The translations under genes and the position numbers were made by a program. Positions 46,288-58,348 of a stretch of DNA of 64,000 nucleotides are shown here, piece after piece. The notes beneath the pieces were generated by a model. The model was given only the letters and a program-made list of their open reading frames with translations. It was not told the DNA's origin and did not search any database. Source of the DNA: Oopsacas minuta (Eukaryota; Porifera; Hexactinellida; Lyssacinosida; Leucopsacidae); contig JAKMXF010000166.1 in the NCBI GenBank assembly GCA_024704765.1, forward strand, positions 708,743 to 772,742. The letters run 5' to 3'. Each line of letters starts with the position of its first letter. Position 1 is the first letter of the stretch.

Positions 46288-48010
46288 TTAGGACTCCAAA
46301 AACTTCCTTTTATGAGATTTTCTCGCGTAATGTATGTCCACACAATCTCGCTTCAGGCTCCAACAGTAGTCTGCTATCATTTTAGTGTCATACCTTCCTT
46401 GGAAATGCTCTTCCATCATTTGAATGTCCTGATGAAACCCTTCAACCCTGTTCATCCGATACGTCTCCACGATTTGTTGGGAATTCATCCAAGTGGCTAT
46501 GCAAAAATGAATTTTGATGCTCATATTACATCCCAACTTATGAAAGCTTTCGAGCAAACGATTGATTAAATTCACATAATTATAGTCTCTTCTAACGACT
46601 AAGAAGCCTTTCACAAGCGATACAAAGGCTTGCCATGCATCATACTCAGTATCCAACATATGAGTAGTGAATTCGGGATCTTTCATGAATTTTCGGATGT
46701 CTGGCGGATTGAAGATAGCAGATTTGACTTTTTCATCGCTCAGCAGGTGGAATTGTGAGCGGAGGTATTGAAAACAATCACCATCCTAGTTAAGAGCTCT
46801 TACGAATTGCTTAATTACCCCGAGTTAAATGTGCAAAGGTGGAAAAACAATCTTTTCCCGCTCCCCAGTGCTTCGTTGATCACATTAGCACAACCAAGAA
46901 TTAATAATTTTCTCTTTTTGGCCACTCCTTTCTGATACAATGTTCATTCTTCACTCTACTATCCCACATACACAAAATAAACAAGGATATTTGTGTACCC
47001 ACTTTGTTGCCCGAGAAGGAAGCAAACCATTTTTAGATCTACACAGATGATCCACTAATGAGAATCATATCTAATTAACTGAAAACCAGATTGACAATTT
47101 CATATTTTTCACTTAATGTCACAGAATGAGCAAGGGGGATTGAGCCAAACTGATTTCTATTGTGAAGTAAAACAACTTTCAAACTCCTTTTTGAGCCATC
47201 AATAAAAAGTCTCCATTCATTAGCATCATATTTTATCAGACCAAGTCCTTTTAACAGGCCCTCAATGTCACAACAGTAAACAGAATTTTCACGTTGAGCA
47301 AAATATCGTGAGAACTCCTGTTCGCTATGACGATAATATGAAACCTTGGTGTGTGGACTCAGCAAATTCTTTTGGTTAAGCCTAGATGCTAGTAGTTCGG
47401 AAGCAGCCATTGACAAAGCAAGATTACAAACCAAGTCATTTAACTCTTCCTGGTTAAATGTTTGCAGTGGTTTAGATTTGATAAATTCTTCATCTCTACC
47501 TCATCAGGTGACTCCACATCATCAATATTTTCTGGTTTCGGATCAGGTAAAAATTGATAACAATCAGTTATTACAGGTTCAAGTTCAGGATTTTTCCAAA
47601 TTGAAATCGGAATTTCATCACTATGTTGTTCAGGCATTATTGCGGAAGGTAGAGAGGGATACTGTATTCTTAATTTGTTCTTCTGATTGAAGCCTAGTGA
47701 TTTGACCATCCAGAAGTAGCAATCATCAAAATGGTTTGTCGGTTCTCTCCATATCATAGGAATTCCAAATGGCATTGACTTTAGTTTGTTACACGACCAG
47801 TTATATAAATTCATGAGGCATTTCTGACAAAACTATATGTGGTGACCACCCTTTGTCTTGGTCGCCCAATTGCATCCCAAAATACGCAGGGTGTAAATTG
47901 CGTACTGTATCATCTATCGCCCGTTTCTGTGTTGAGAATGTTAACTCCCCACAAATATAGCAGAAACTATTCGGATCATTAGAACATTTCCTCCTTGAAG
48001 TTGTCATAAA
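46288..48010 (-). pseudogene. Uncharacterised Cys-rich repeated protein family, copy 2
   Basis: Reads from about 48010 down. N-terminal block SFCYICGELTFSTQKRA near 47980-47930 with GMQLGDQDKGWSPH, then SMPFGIPMIWREPTNHFDDC near 47780-47720 and YPSLPSAIMPEQHSDEIPIS near 47665. Middle block: LALSMAASELLASRLNQKNL near 47425, YYRHSEQEFSRYF, CDIEGLLKGLGLIKYDANEW, LFIDGSKRSLKVVLLHNRNQ (47200-47140), then IPLAHSVTLSEKYEIV. C-terminal block: DAWQAFVSLVKGFLV ... LGCNMSIKIHF ... VEGFHQDIQMMEEHFQGRYD ... ADYCWSLKRD, ending at 46288. Compared with copy 1, the same blocks occur in the same order, and the C-terminal EGFHQDIQ replaces GERFHQDIQ. Frames break near 47810, 47440 and in 46700-47070. Function unknown; no catalytic motif is evident. 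Confidence 0.75.
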
Positions 48011-48054
48011 ACAATTAGCTAAAATATAAATTAATGCTAATATCTTACTATATA

Positions 48055-49340
48055 CAGGGCGTAACAAAAGTCTTGGCCGGTTCTCAATCGTAGATGGATT
48101 TAATATATACTAGTAATTATAGCATACATCGGAAATGCTAGTTGACTGATAGTTACTATATAGTAACTACATTTATACTATAGGCATATTGAGTATCTTC
48201 AACACTGCTCTCGAATTTTTTTTAGCATATTTACCTTACCAGTGTTTTTTGGGAAAATGAATGTCGGTGATCACGGAGTCGAGCTCTGTTCTAAAGCAAT
48301 TGGGATGCTTGAAGGAGGCATTACTCAAAAAGAGGTAGCTACAAGTCTAAATGTTGGAGTAAGGTCAGTACGAGATGGTGGAGTTAACACAAATGCGGTG
48401 AGACTATGGAGGCTAAGCCTCATCTGGAAGGCCTCAAATTTTGAAACGGGTATCACGAATAGAGTGATTAAGAAATCGTTGGGGAAAAGGAGGCAATCAA
48501 CCCGAAAATTGTCGAGGAGACTATCTATCAGAGGAAACCCTATATCTCACATGACTATTCAGCGGCACTTAGCACAAAAGCTTGATGCCAGACCCTATAA
48601 ACCTCCCAAATGGCCAAGAGTTACACAAAAAATCAAGGAAAATCGATCGAAATTCGCTCGGGATTATGAGAATTGGTCTTTCTAAGATTGGAATAACGTG
48701 TTCTGGTCTGATGAATCGCCCTTTAAGTTATTTCATTCGCCAAACAAACAGAATGATCGAGTATGGGCAATTGGTTTACAAAATATTGAGCCTATTTTTC
48801 AAGTCAAATTCCCAGTGAAAATTATGGTCTGGGGAATGATGTCACACAGAGCGCTGTCAGAACTACACATTGTTCCCCAAAAACAGACCGTCAATGGACC
48901 CTACTATAGGAACGAAATATTGAAGAAAACCTGTCTGAATGCGATCGCTCGTAAAGCTAAAAAGGGGTCCGTTATTAAGAGGTCCATGTTGGAAAACATG
49001 TCAGAATTTCTGTTCATGCAGGATGGTGCCCCCGCACACACAGCCAATGTCACGCAGCAGTGGTGTTCAGAGAAGTTCCCTCGGTTTTGGAAGAAAGGGG
49101 AGTGACCAGCTAAATCCCCCGACTTGAATCCGATTGAAAATCTTTAAGGGTATTTTTATGAACATTTGGATGAAATGGGCTAGGTCACCACGATTCAGGC
49201 CCTAATTGCAACCTAAAAACGGTATGGAAGACGATTTCACCGAACATCCTTCGAAACCTGGTGAATGGGATGCCTAATCGAATGAAATATTTTATGTGAG
49301 CCACCATAAGGCAACAGGCCAAGACTTTTGTTACACCCTG
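48055..49340 (+). mobile_element. DD37E element, 1286 bp
   Basis: TA duplications at 48053-48054 and 49341-49342. The ends read CAGGGCGTAACAAAAGTCTT and, reverse-complemented, CAGGGTGTAACAAAAGTCTT, with one mismatch in about 24 bases. The transposase relic is 48257-49300. It is inserted immediately upstream of the N-terminal block of copy 2 of the uncharacterised family. Same lineage as the truncated element at 4021-4845. Confidence 0.93.
48257..49300 (+). pseudogene. DD37E transposase, several in-frame stops
   Basis: Starts MNVGDHGVELCSKAIGMLEG (ATG 48257). Helix-turn-helix segment GGITQKEVATSLNVGVRSV, then STRKLSRRLSIRGNPISHMT. After a TAA at 48683-48685 the same frame continues: VFWSDESPFKLFHSPN (Asp), VKIMVWGMMSHRALSELHIV, FMQDGAPAHTANVTQQWC (Asp), then a TGA at 49103-49105 where relatives have Trp, and SPDLNPIENL (Glu). 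The spacing is 37 residues. Further stops follow. Apart from those stops the frame is unshifted to about 49160, so damage is mostly point mutation. Confidence 0.88.
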
Positions 49341-49342
49341 TA

Positions 49343-52091
49343 CTCTCTATTTATAGTGACTATAAGCCTACTATATAGCATGCATAAGAATAACACTATT
49401 CTATTAATATCTCAGCCAAAGTTAGGATTCCTTATACTATGAATGGAATATATACGATAAAATGTACCTTGACTCCAAATAAACAGAGTTTTTGAACGCC
49501 CAAATATCTAGTCATACAAAACACAATGACAATGAATATAATTTGTTCTAGAAACACGATTAAACAACAAATTACATAATTATGATTTGGGAGGGCTGGG
49601 CCTAGATGAAACTTTGGACAAAAATTATGAAACATCAATATCAAATAATCTGGACGTGATGGGCACAAATGGATGGCGTTTTTGGCCTCAGAGGCTAAAG
49701 GTTAGTTAGAAAAAACAATGGGATAGTTTGTGTAAAATGCTGTTGCCCAGTGTCATAGTTGTGAGATGGATCAGATGCAGCTGAAGACCAAATTATCATT
49801 AGCATATCCTCTAAAACATTCTGTTTAATTGAATATCAACCTGTTCCTTCATGATTATAATGAAAAGAATATGCAGATTCCAGGCAATGGACAATATCTA
49901 GATAAATTATGGCAGTTTGAAGAGATGGCAAATCCAATATTGAGAAAGAGTCGAGATTATAACTCAAAACCAATGATTTATTTGTACATTGTGGAGATGG
50001 TGGAAATGGGGAAAGCGATTTACACAATATGAAATCTATAGGTGGCTGAGCCGAGACTGATGGATCGATTACTCGCTCGATTCATACACACGGATATTGT
50101 TGAATAATTCATCCATTTCAAAAAAAAATAGATCTTGCTGATGCGGATTATTGCGCTATGTAGTATTCTACAAATAATGTCCCAAATAGAATCGCTAACG
50201 CTAGGGCCAACAGAAAGTGAACACACAACCACTTTGTATGAATTAAAAGTGGATTCGATATCAAAAGTAACTGCTGGAGCTATCTTGGAACTAAAGAGGA
50301 ACATATAAATTCTATATTCGCCGTAATCACCAGAAAATGTGTCAAGATAAATCTAACTTTTGTTGTAGTAATTGGTTATTATACATCAAACCGCATTCCG
50401 ATGAGATGAAAATAATATAAATAGAAAGAAAGGAAGTTACATTTGGAAATATTGACTCCACTTGAGTAATGAAACTATTTGGTTTCATTGTAGGGGTTTC
50501 GAAACGAAAATATAATTCTAAAATGTGAAGAAAATAATACAATGTTTGATATACAGGGCAGAATGTAAATAACTTAATCCTTGAATAGTAAGTCCCGATG
50601 TACTATTCAAGAAATACTGCATATTGAAAATAGACAACAAACTTTAGTCAACAAGACTTATATCAGAGTTTTGATTTGTAGATTTACGAATGAGAAGGAT
50701 TTGCAGAGTCGTGAAAGAGTTAATGAAGAAAGTGGTGAAATATAGGTGTTTAGTCATGAATAGATGAAATATAAGATAAAATTTATTGGATTCTCAAAAG
50801 ATTATTTCAAAAGGTACTCTTCAGCAGTAGTGTTTGTATTTTCAAATGGGAAAATTATGGTGTGAATATGTATCTTATTATAATTATTTCATGGTACATT
50901 AAACTTGAGCGGAATAATTCATTGAAAAATAGCAAATAATCCTGAATTATCCATTTCTACTCGATATTTCAAACATTGATTATATTTAATCTATTTTCGA
51001 AAATATGGAAACTAATTACTACTTTGAAATTACTTTGCATATTCTCGAATTCATTGAGTAATTCATAATGAGTCAACTGAGATCAAACAGTGATATTGTA
51101 GTAATCTGTATGCGTTACTATAGTTAGAATGGTTAGAATGTTTATTTAATTGGTGTGCTTAGTACAAATCTAATTGAGACTCGACTTAAACAAGCCAGTT
51201 CTCAAGCCTAAATTTATCTTCAAAGGTTTCAAATAATTTAACATAACAATTTAAATACTTAAACGTCTATACAACAACAGACCATGTAGATGATTGCAGA
51301 AAAAAATAATTGTTTAAGTATACTAAATTCATATGTGAATTGCTGCTAGTTAGATCCACCAATTACTATTAGAAAAATACAAGTTTTAAAAGTATAAATT
51401 CATTCCAGAAATGTCAGTACCTCTTCTTTCGATTGGTCAAAAATGTTAAACTCTGACCATGGGTAGTTAGTCAAATTAATGGTAGAAGTACTGCTAGTCG
51501 AATATTCAACCAACTTCACACTCGATATTATCATTAAGAACTACCAACTTTATCGATTTACAATGTGAGAACCTGGGCATAAAACAACTTACATATTGAT
51601 AAACTATTTTTTCCATGAGGGACACAGAAAATACATTTTTGTGGCGAAAAAGTTCATAATGGTTGGAACATGGCTAGCTAAGCAAATAATTGCCAAAATA
51701 ATTTCCAGGCCATTGAATATATCCTGTTTGATCAAGAAGATTTGCACATATCATTACAAATTCGAGTGTCAATACTTTTCCACATATTAGGAAACGCTTA
51801 GAATATTTTGAGGATGGTTTTCAGTAAATTTAAACACAATGACACAGCAAAATCAACATTAATATACGTATATCACAATGTACCAATAGGGCATATAGTA
51901 TTAACAACACCTATCAGGTGTGAAAAGAAGCATCGTTATAAGATATGAGGAGTGATACATGAAAACAACTAATCTGGATCTACGAATTATATTATATACA
52001 GTTGTAATACACTTAGGTTTGACATTCACGTCGTTTGTTTGACTTAAAAGCAGTAAATTGGTCCTGACGCCGTGTTCACAGACCTGTTTTC
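49343..52091. other. No gene recognised
   Basis: 2.7 kb of AT-rich DNA with only short, unconvincing open stretches on both strands (for example 49829-50032 and 50020-50304). No terminal repeats or known protein blocks seen. It may be intron or intergenic sequence upstream of the visible SLK-like exons. Confidence 0.5.
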
Positions 52092-52690
52092 TTAAGTTAT
52101 TAAAGTAGATGTTGAAAACGCATTATTGACAAATTCTTTTGAATTTTCTGAGTGACCTACATAAGCAAAACTAGAATTCCATTTAACTGTTGCAATACTG
52201 AGTAGTATCTGTGCTAGAGAGTTCCAAAGATATCTGGAACTTCCAAATTCTTTCTCCGAAACATCAAGCAAACAAAGTGCACTCAATACATTGTGATGTA
52301 ATGAAGTACAGGTTAGAGTCAAACCATTTTCGTTTAAGTTACTAACATACTCAGAGGAAATAAGATTGTTGTTCAAGGAGCCCAAACAAACTGGACAGTG
52401 GGTATGTTCTGATAGCTTCAAAGATATATACCCTGAGATATGAACGACTACTTGTTGAGAAGTATGACTCAGCTGTAAATGATTGTAATCATTAATGAGC
52501 ATGTTCCTTGCAAAGTCGTAGAGAATGAATTAGAATGAGATGTAGTTGATAAAGAACTGATGTCAACATTTCGCTTTAGGAGATATTTCAGACTCATCAG
52601 GAAGGTAAGGTTTAATCATCTGGTAATATTTGTCCTGAACTTTGTAATTCATTAATAGACGAATGTAAGCATTCGAGTATGTTGGGTAGT
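52092..52690 (-). pseudogene. P-element-like transposase C-terminal fragment, copy 1 (tentative)
   Basis: Minus-strand frame of at least 136 residues containing VVVHISGYISLKLSEHTHCP and CPVCLGSLNN, then a leucine-rich stretch (LHHNVLSALCLLDVSEKEF). The combination GY...KL...C..C...L resembles the C-terminal portion of P-element/THAP9-type transposases. Upstream in another frame, SDNYPTYSNAYIRLLMNYK may belong to it. No THAP domain or DDE residues visible here. The call rests on a short pattern and could be wrong. Confidence 0.35.
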
Positions 52691-54520
52691 TATCTGAAAC
52701 GATTGGTCTAATTCTGAATCGAGATTGTGTGAGGAATAACAAACATCGCTCCAGATTCCGATAACAACATCACCTGTGTTTTTAACTAGAGATACTGTTG
52801 AAATCACAAATTAGATCGACTTCATGAGTGATACGACCATAAAGCATAATATGCTTGTGTACGTTTTCAAATTAGGATTGCAACCAATTAATGTGTGTCC
52901 ACTAAATTGAACTTAGGATTTGAGAGACATTTCATCAGGTAAAATTGCAACATCAAACCCAATAAAGTATGAGTCAGGAAGAAATTGGAGGCATGGCAGT
53001 TGCTATAGAAGGGGATTTAAGCTTTCGAAGTAGTAAGTTGCTTGGGAGAGGAATATATTTCTTAAGAAAACTATAAGCGGAATTAGAATTATACCTAAGC
53101 ATTAAAGAAAACAGATAACTTATGATGAGTACTTCGGTCTACGGCAAGGACTGGAATAACAAAGTTGGATTAGTTCCTTTATGACATCGACATCATATTT
53201 AGAACGATTACAAATCCTGGAAATAAGGCAAATATTTGAATATGCATACGATAATATACCTGAAAGAACTATTTGAGTATTTTGTTAATAATGTCCGGAT
53301 TAAATCGATAAATCTATTATACAATTTGTAGATGGTTTGTTTTCGTTCGGAATTGATTGAGGAACTGAAAAGAGCTAGAGACTTGAAATTTGGGATGTGT
53401 GTGATGTGATAAAAATTACGAAATTGTCATAATGGGGTAATACACAGCAGCAGAATTCAAATATACTATCAATATTTTTCCATCTCATTTGAATTCATTG
53501 CAAATTGGAATTAATTATTTAATTTGCTCATGATCTAATTGATGAACAAAGTGACTAGAAACTATCTATTGAGAAAATATTCATCAATTTAGTCAGAAAC
53601 AATGTTAACTAACATAATCAAATATATCTTTGACGTATATTATCCCATGCAGAGCAAATATTCACGGTATTTCCTGGATTTATATTTGTATGTTTAGTTG
53701 TGTGCAAGTACATTGGTTCAGTTAGTGTACATGGCGGACGAAATACACGAGAGTGATAAAAATTGATTTATCATCAGATTTTGAGTCTGATGAGAGCAAC
53801 ACCTTCTCCAATTCGATTGCAGTAAGAAATTCTACTCTTAACACAAGTAATTCTCTATTCACAACACCAATTGGTATTATTCCACTTCCAATAGGGTCAC
53901 CTACTTTGATAAATTCAGTAACAGATTCCACTTCCAGTAAATTCGAACCGAATTGTCTCAAGCACCTACATCTAGCACTAATGATTATGAAACTTCTGAT
54001 CATTCAAGAAATTCCCTTGAAAATGCTACGTAAATATACAAATTAGCTTGAAATCCAGCCAGTCTCTTTCAGTACTACAGTTAACGTTAGAATCACAGTC
54101 GATGTATGTAAACTGAGGAAGGAGACCTTACCAATTGATTTCCTAAAGGTGAATGGAAAACCGATGTGGGAGTAAAACTTATCTAGAAATTGGGCCCCGA
54201 ATTTCATGACAGTTGGTAGAAAGTTTGCTCTGATAGCAAATGGATCAGTTTCTGCTCCTACTAATATGGCCGTCAACGTATCTTCAAAATGTAACTGTTC
54301 ATTATCTATCCGAAATTAGGAATGTTTTGATGATTGGACTACTAGAGCTAGTAGATTTGAGTATAATCATGATCTGACAACAACAGTAGGTTTATGTTTA
54401 GCAGATGATTCTTACGTTTTATCCTCAAGGAATTTGGGGATTTAAGAACCAAATTTCACCGAGCTGGGTTATCTGATTCTAAAATATGTCAGACTTTTCA
54501 GAGTGAGGCATTATATAATA
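52691..54520. other. Unassigned, possibly decayed coding sequence
   Basis: No family recognised. Between about 53730 and 54500 there are longer than average plus-strand stretches, including ECFDDWTTRASRFEYNHDLT near 54320-54380 and NFMTVGRKFALIANG near 54200, interrupted by stops. They may be a relic of an unknown protein. Confidence 0.35.
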
Positions 54521-54860
54521 CAGTATATGCCGAATGTGAGAATCCCGGTTATATGAATATGCCTGTAACAAGAACCTTGACATGATTCATGGGATCATTT
54601 GCCAAATACTCTATGGCATTGTTACCTGATATAAGAACATTCTATGCCGGTTATAAGAACACTCTTAGAATAGTAATGAAATTGGTTCTTATTACAGGTA
54701 TGAGAATTTCTGTAATATAGTTCCTAAATCCAAATTTGTCTGAACGAAGTGCTCTCATAACCGACATCCTCTATACGCTACTTACCGGTTATAAGAACAT
54801 GCGGGATATAAGAGCATTTTGTCCAGTTCCGGACGATGTTCTCATAACCGGCATCCAATG
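54521..54860. mobile_element. pogo-like MITE, 340 bp (GCCGGTTATAAGAACAT family)
   Basis: TA on both sides (54519-54520 and 54861-54862). The left end is CAGTATATGCCGAATGTGAG and the reverse-complemented right end is CATTGGATGCCGGTTATGAG. The interior carries several copies of the same CCGGTTATAAGAACA(T/C)-like word near 54650, 54785 and 54830. Related to 57954-58346. Confidence 0.7.
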
Positions 54861-55610
54861 TAATTCGCCTCTGACTTGGACATAGCAAGACATATATAAC
54901 AAGTTTACTTCTTACCCAGGATATAGAATTTTAGATGCAAGTAATTTTTATTACATTTTGAAAAATGTAATTCTGAAGAAATTTATATTACACTCAACTA
55001 CCGATTCAGATAGTTCCTTAGGCAAGGCGTTTTGGGTTCTCAAAGGAGCGTTAGGTTTGGATTGAGAATGAAGAGTGAAATCCTATAATCTATGATACTT
55101 CACATGGAATAATAAGTGCGGTCTAAAGTTTGCAGGATTTACAACAATTGATAGTAATGGTTAGGCAGTTATTTTTGCTTGCTCTCTTTTGAGGAGCGAA
55201 ATTAAAACTTATTTTGTTTGGACATTTAGCATTTTATATGGTCTTCAAACGACCCCCAATCGCAAATTTCACAATGTGGCCTTAGACTACCCACCTTTTA
55301 TATACATTTCACCTGCAGAAAATTTGTATGTTCACATCAAACTATTGAACCCATCGAAATTTATCTGACAAATATAATTGTGAAACTGATGAAATACGAC
55401 ATATGATTCAAAATTGTAGGCATACACTCTTGCAAACGGATATGTCTGTGAATACGCAAAAAAGGAACAACTGCTAATTCCAAATCCCAAGCATGCCAAA
55501 AGCTAAGGCGTCCTGTCAGTAAACGGATAATAGGAGCGAGGTAGTGTCTAATGATCGAGTAAAATAATGTTGTAACATCTCCAACGAATGACTATGGACA
55601 CATGCGATTC
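54861..55610. other. No gene recognised
   Basis: AT-rich sequence; an upstream part of the P-element-like relic may be hidden here but cannot be shown. Confidence 0.4.
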
Positions 55611-56180
55611 CAATCCTGGTTAAAACTTGCTGATCTAAGCTTAGTTTTAATAAATGCCTGGGCGTCGTTGATTAAGGTGCATGCGCTTTTGAACTTGTAT
55701 TTGGTGCAGAGTTTTTTGAAGATTTTTGGCATGTATTGGATCGCCATAGTGTCGGCTTCTCTACTGAACTGAAAACAACTCTTTTAGCAACTCCTCAAAG
55801 TCAGTGCCCAAGTCCTTCAATTCACTATGGTCATGAAATTTTGTATGCTATATAACTCAGAGTTAAGGAGGTCAAATGCTTTGACAATATTTGAAGCATT
55901 ATTTAAGATTATAAGAGCAATTTGGGCTTTCCTGATACCAAAGGAATTATGTACCGAGGAGTATTTCTCTATTATTCGCTCAGCCATGGGTGATGGAAAT
56001 CATCAATTGCTAAAGTTCTTTTGGTTACACATTGTCAAAATAATAGAAATTAAGAGTCTCGTCGTAAAAGGAACCTTTATAACCTTTAGGGGTCCAACAA
56101 TCAACGCAGACTTGGAAAAGAGGAGTACAGGATCCTTAGTAGTATGTGAGAGAGTTGTAAGTCCGGAATTTATCTGAGAT
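55611..56180 (+). pseudogene. P-element-like transposase fragment, middle region (tentative)
   Basis: A plus-strand frame (55827-56177) includes LIPKELCTEEYFSIIRSAMG and GDGNHQLLKFFWLHIVKII. These resemble the segment of P-element/THAP9-like transposases in which a TEyLFs-IR motif precedes a conserved stretch near the C-terminal catalytic acidic residue. Upstream, KVHALLNLYLVQSFLKIFG near 55680-55735 fits the same context. No THAP domain and no terminal repeats recognised, so the assignment is tentative. Confidence 0.4.
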
Positions 56181-57242
56181 TCGATTAAGTTCGCCTGCAT
56201 TGTTATGTTATTATAGATTGTTTGGTGATGGTGAATTCCAAATTTACCATCACTAACATATAGCACAAATTTCAGAAAACCATATCTGTGTTTGTAAACA
56301 TGTGTGCACTCGACCTTGGTGACACAGCAACAAAAGTAGAAGGCAACTTATTGAAGGTGTCTCTAGCGATGATGTTGTTGATTGCATTGACATGAAGGTT
56401 AATCAATACTCACTGATTCCTCAACATTTTGACAACGGAATCTGCGATACTATTCTCACCTCCTATCCTCTTTACTTTCCTGGCTTCTTCACCACCTTGG
56501 CATTTGTAGCCTGTTGCGCAAGTGTCATCCTTCATCAAATGATAAAGGATGACGTTGGCGTAGCTGTTCGTTCGATTTGAAGATAAAAGAATTCTGATCC
56601 GCACAAGTCAAAATGCATTCAAACAACTCAACATTCTTTTAAAAAATCATAAACCGTTGAAGAGTTCTTCTTGCCACTGAAATTGTTAAACATTGTGCAA
56701 ATAAATGTAATTCAAAAGTCAATATGTAGCACACTTACTTTGTAATGAAAATTTGTTATTATTTAGCGAACTTTTACAATCAATCCGCTAGGTAACGAAT
56801 AATACACAGATCATGATCCAATAGTAGCATAGTATATCTATATACTAGTAGTCTGTATTCTATATGTTATGTGGAATCCGCATAATTTTACATGTCAAGT
56901 GATAATTTTAATAGATACAGATGTGTTAATCTAAAATGATAGTATGTATTCATTTACAACAAAAATATTTGATTAATGATGAATTTGAGGGAAGAAACTC
57001 AAGGGGGATGAACTGAAACTGAAAATACAGTATTTTTGTCAACTGAAACAGTAACTGAATATGAATTGTGTATTTTGTTAACTGAAACTGAAATTGATGG
57101 ATTTCTATTTCAGTTAGCAGCACCATATGTGTTTCGTTCATACTCAGTCCTGGACCCGGTAGAGTTTCAGAAGATGCACGTAGATCACAGTGAACAATTG
57201 GCAAAATCCAATTGAAAAAATGCAACATAAATAGAAACGTAC
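56181..57242. other. No gene recognised
   Basis: AT-rich. At about 56990-57115 AACTGAAAC(A/T)G-like words are iterated, a weak simple repeat. Open stretches on both strands near 56392-56604 look like mutual shadows. Confidence 0.45.
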
Positions 57243-57417
57243 TGATAATTTCTAGTGATAGACTCTGTACACGAATTGTAGACAATAGAACTAGGAGGAA
57301 AAATAGGTTGGGAATTTACGAATTCAGCATCAATGGCTTCTACAGTTAACCTTTCATCAAATTCTGGAAGATCTTGGACAGTAACAATCACATCAGCGTG
57401 GATCTCAGCAAAAAGAG
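57243..57417 (-). other. Possible exon of a minus-strand gene
   Basis: After a good acceptor (TTTTCTCCTCTTATAG, ending 57418) an open frame reads AEIHADVIVTVQDLPEFDER and LTVEAIDAEFVNSQPIFPPS before a plausible donor (GTACGTTTCT starting at 57242). The composition (acidic, hydrophobic-alternating) is more protein-like than the surroundings. It lies on the same strand as the SLK-like gene and upstream of its visible exons, so it could be one of its middle-region exons, or belong to something else. No domain recognised. Confidence 0.22.
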
Positions 57418-57953
57418 CTATAAGAGGAGAAAAATCACAGTGATGTAAGAACTCATGTCGAAGAAGAACCTAGTATTAAGAAGAAAGGAAGAAATTAAGG
57501 AGAATTAAAGTGAATATGAAAAGAGTGAGCACAACGAGTAACTACTATTTGGTTATAAACGAAGAATATAATATATAGTGGAATCGTACATGTAAAGTAA
57601 AAAATTACTAAATCCAGGGGAAACATTGGATATTTCGGCCCTTTTGCTCGTAAAAGAGACGAAAATCGTATTATTTGATACAAAATTTGAAAGGCATGGA
57701 CAGTTAAGAGAATCCAGGGATTTCAATAAAATATCCAGGGAAACAGTTAAAAGGGTTCGTGAGTATGCTATAGCCAAGCACAGAATTAACTGCCAATGCT
57801 ATTAATTATTTTCGATCGATGGTGCAGGTAAAGGGATGAAACTTTCAGGACAAGAAGACATCTACTATTGGCAAGTTTCAGTGGAATCACTGAAGCTAGG
57901 GGGCTATAGCCCCCCTAATTCTTACAGAGTATGGGCCACAAACATTAATTATA
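57418..57953. other. No gene recognised
   Basis: A-rich upstream half and AT-rich sequence before a MITE; nothing supportable. Confidence 0.45.
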
Positions 57954-58346
57954 CAGTAGATGCCGGATGTAGGAACGCAGATTTTAAAAACATGGCGGTT
58001 ATAAAAACCACAAATTGAATTACGGAATCTTATGTATTCTACTCTATGGAATTTTTAAGGTTTATAAAAACATTCTATGCCGGTTATTAGAACATCCCGG
58101 ATATAAGAACATCATACTAGAAAACGGTTACTATATACCCCTATATACATCATGCCGGTTAAAAGAACACTAGTAATTTAGTACTAAAAATTTGTTTTCA
58201 TTATCAGTATGTTGGTAGAATCGGCAGAAACTATATAGCTGAAATGAGATGCCCACACTACTATATACTAAATATCGGTTGTAAGAACATGCCGGATATA
58301 AGAACATTATTCCACTTCCTGATGTTCTTATAACCGGCATTCACTG
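57954..58346. mobile_element. pogo-like MITE, 393 bp (GCCGGTTATAAGAACAT family)
   Basis: TA on both sides (57952-57953 and 58347-58348). The left end is CAGTAGATGCCGGATGTAGG and the reverse-complemented right end is CAGTGAATGCCGGTTATAAG. The interior repeats CCGGTTAT(T/A)AGAACATCCCGG-type words at about 58080-58105, 58155 and 58275-58300. Same family as 54521-54860. Confidence 0.75.
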
Positions 58347-58348
58347 TA

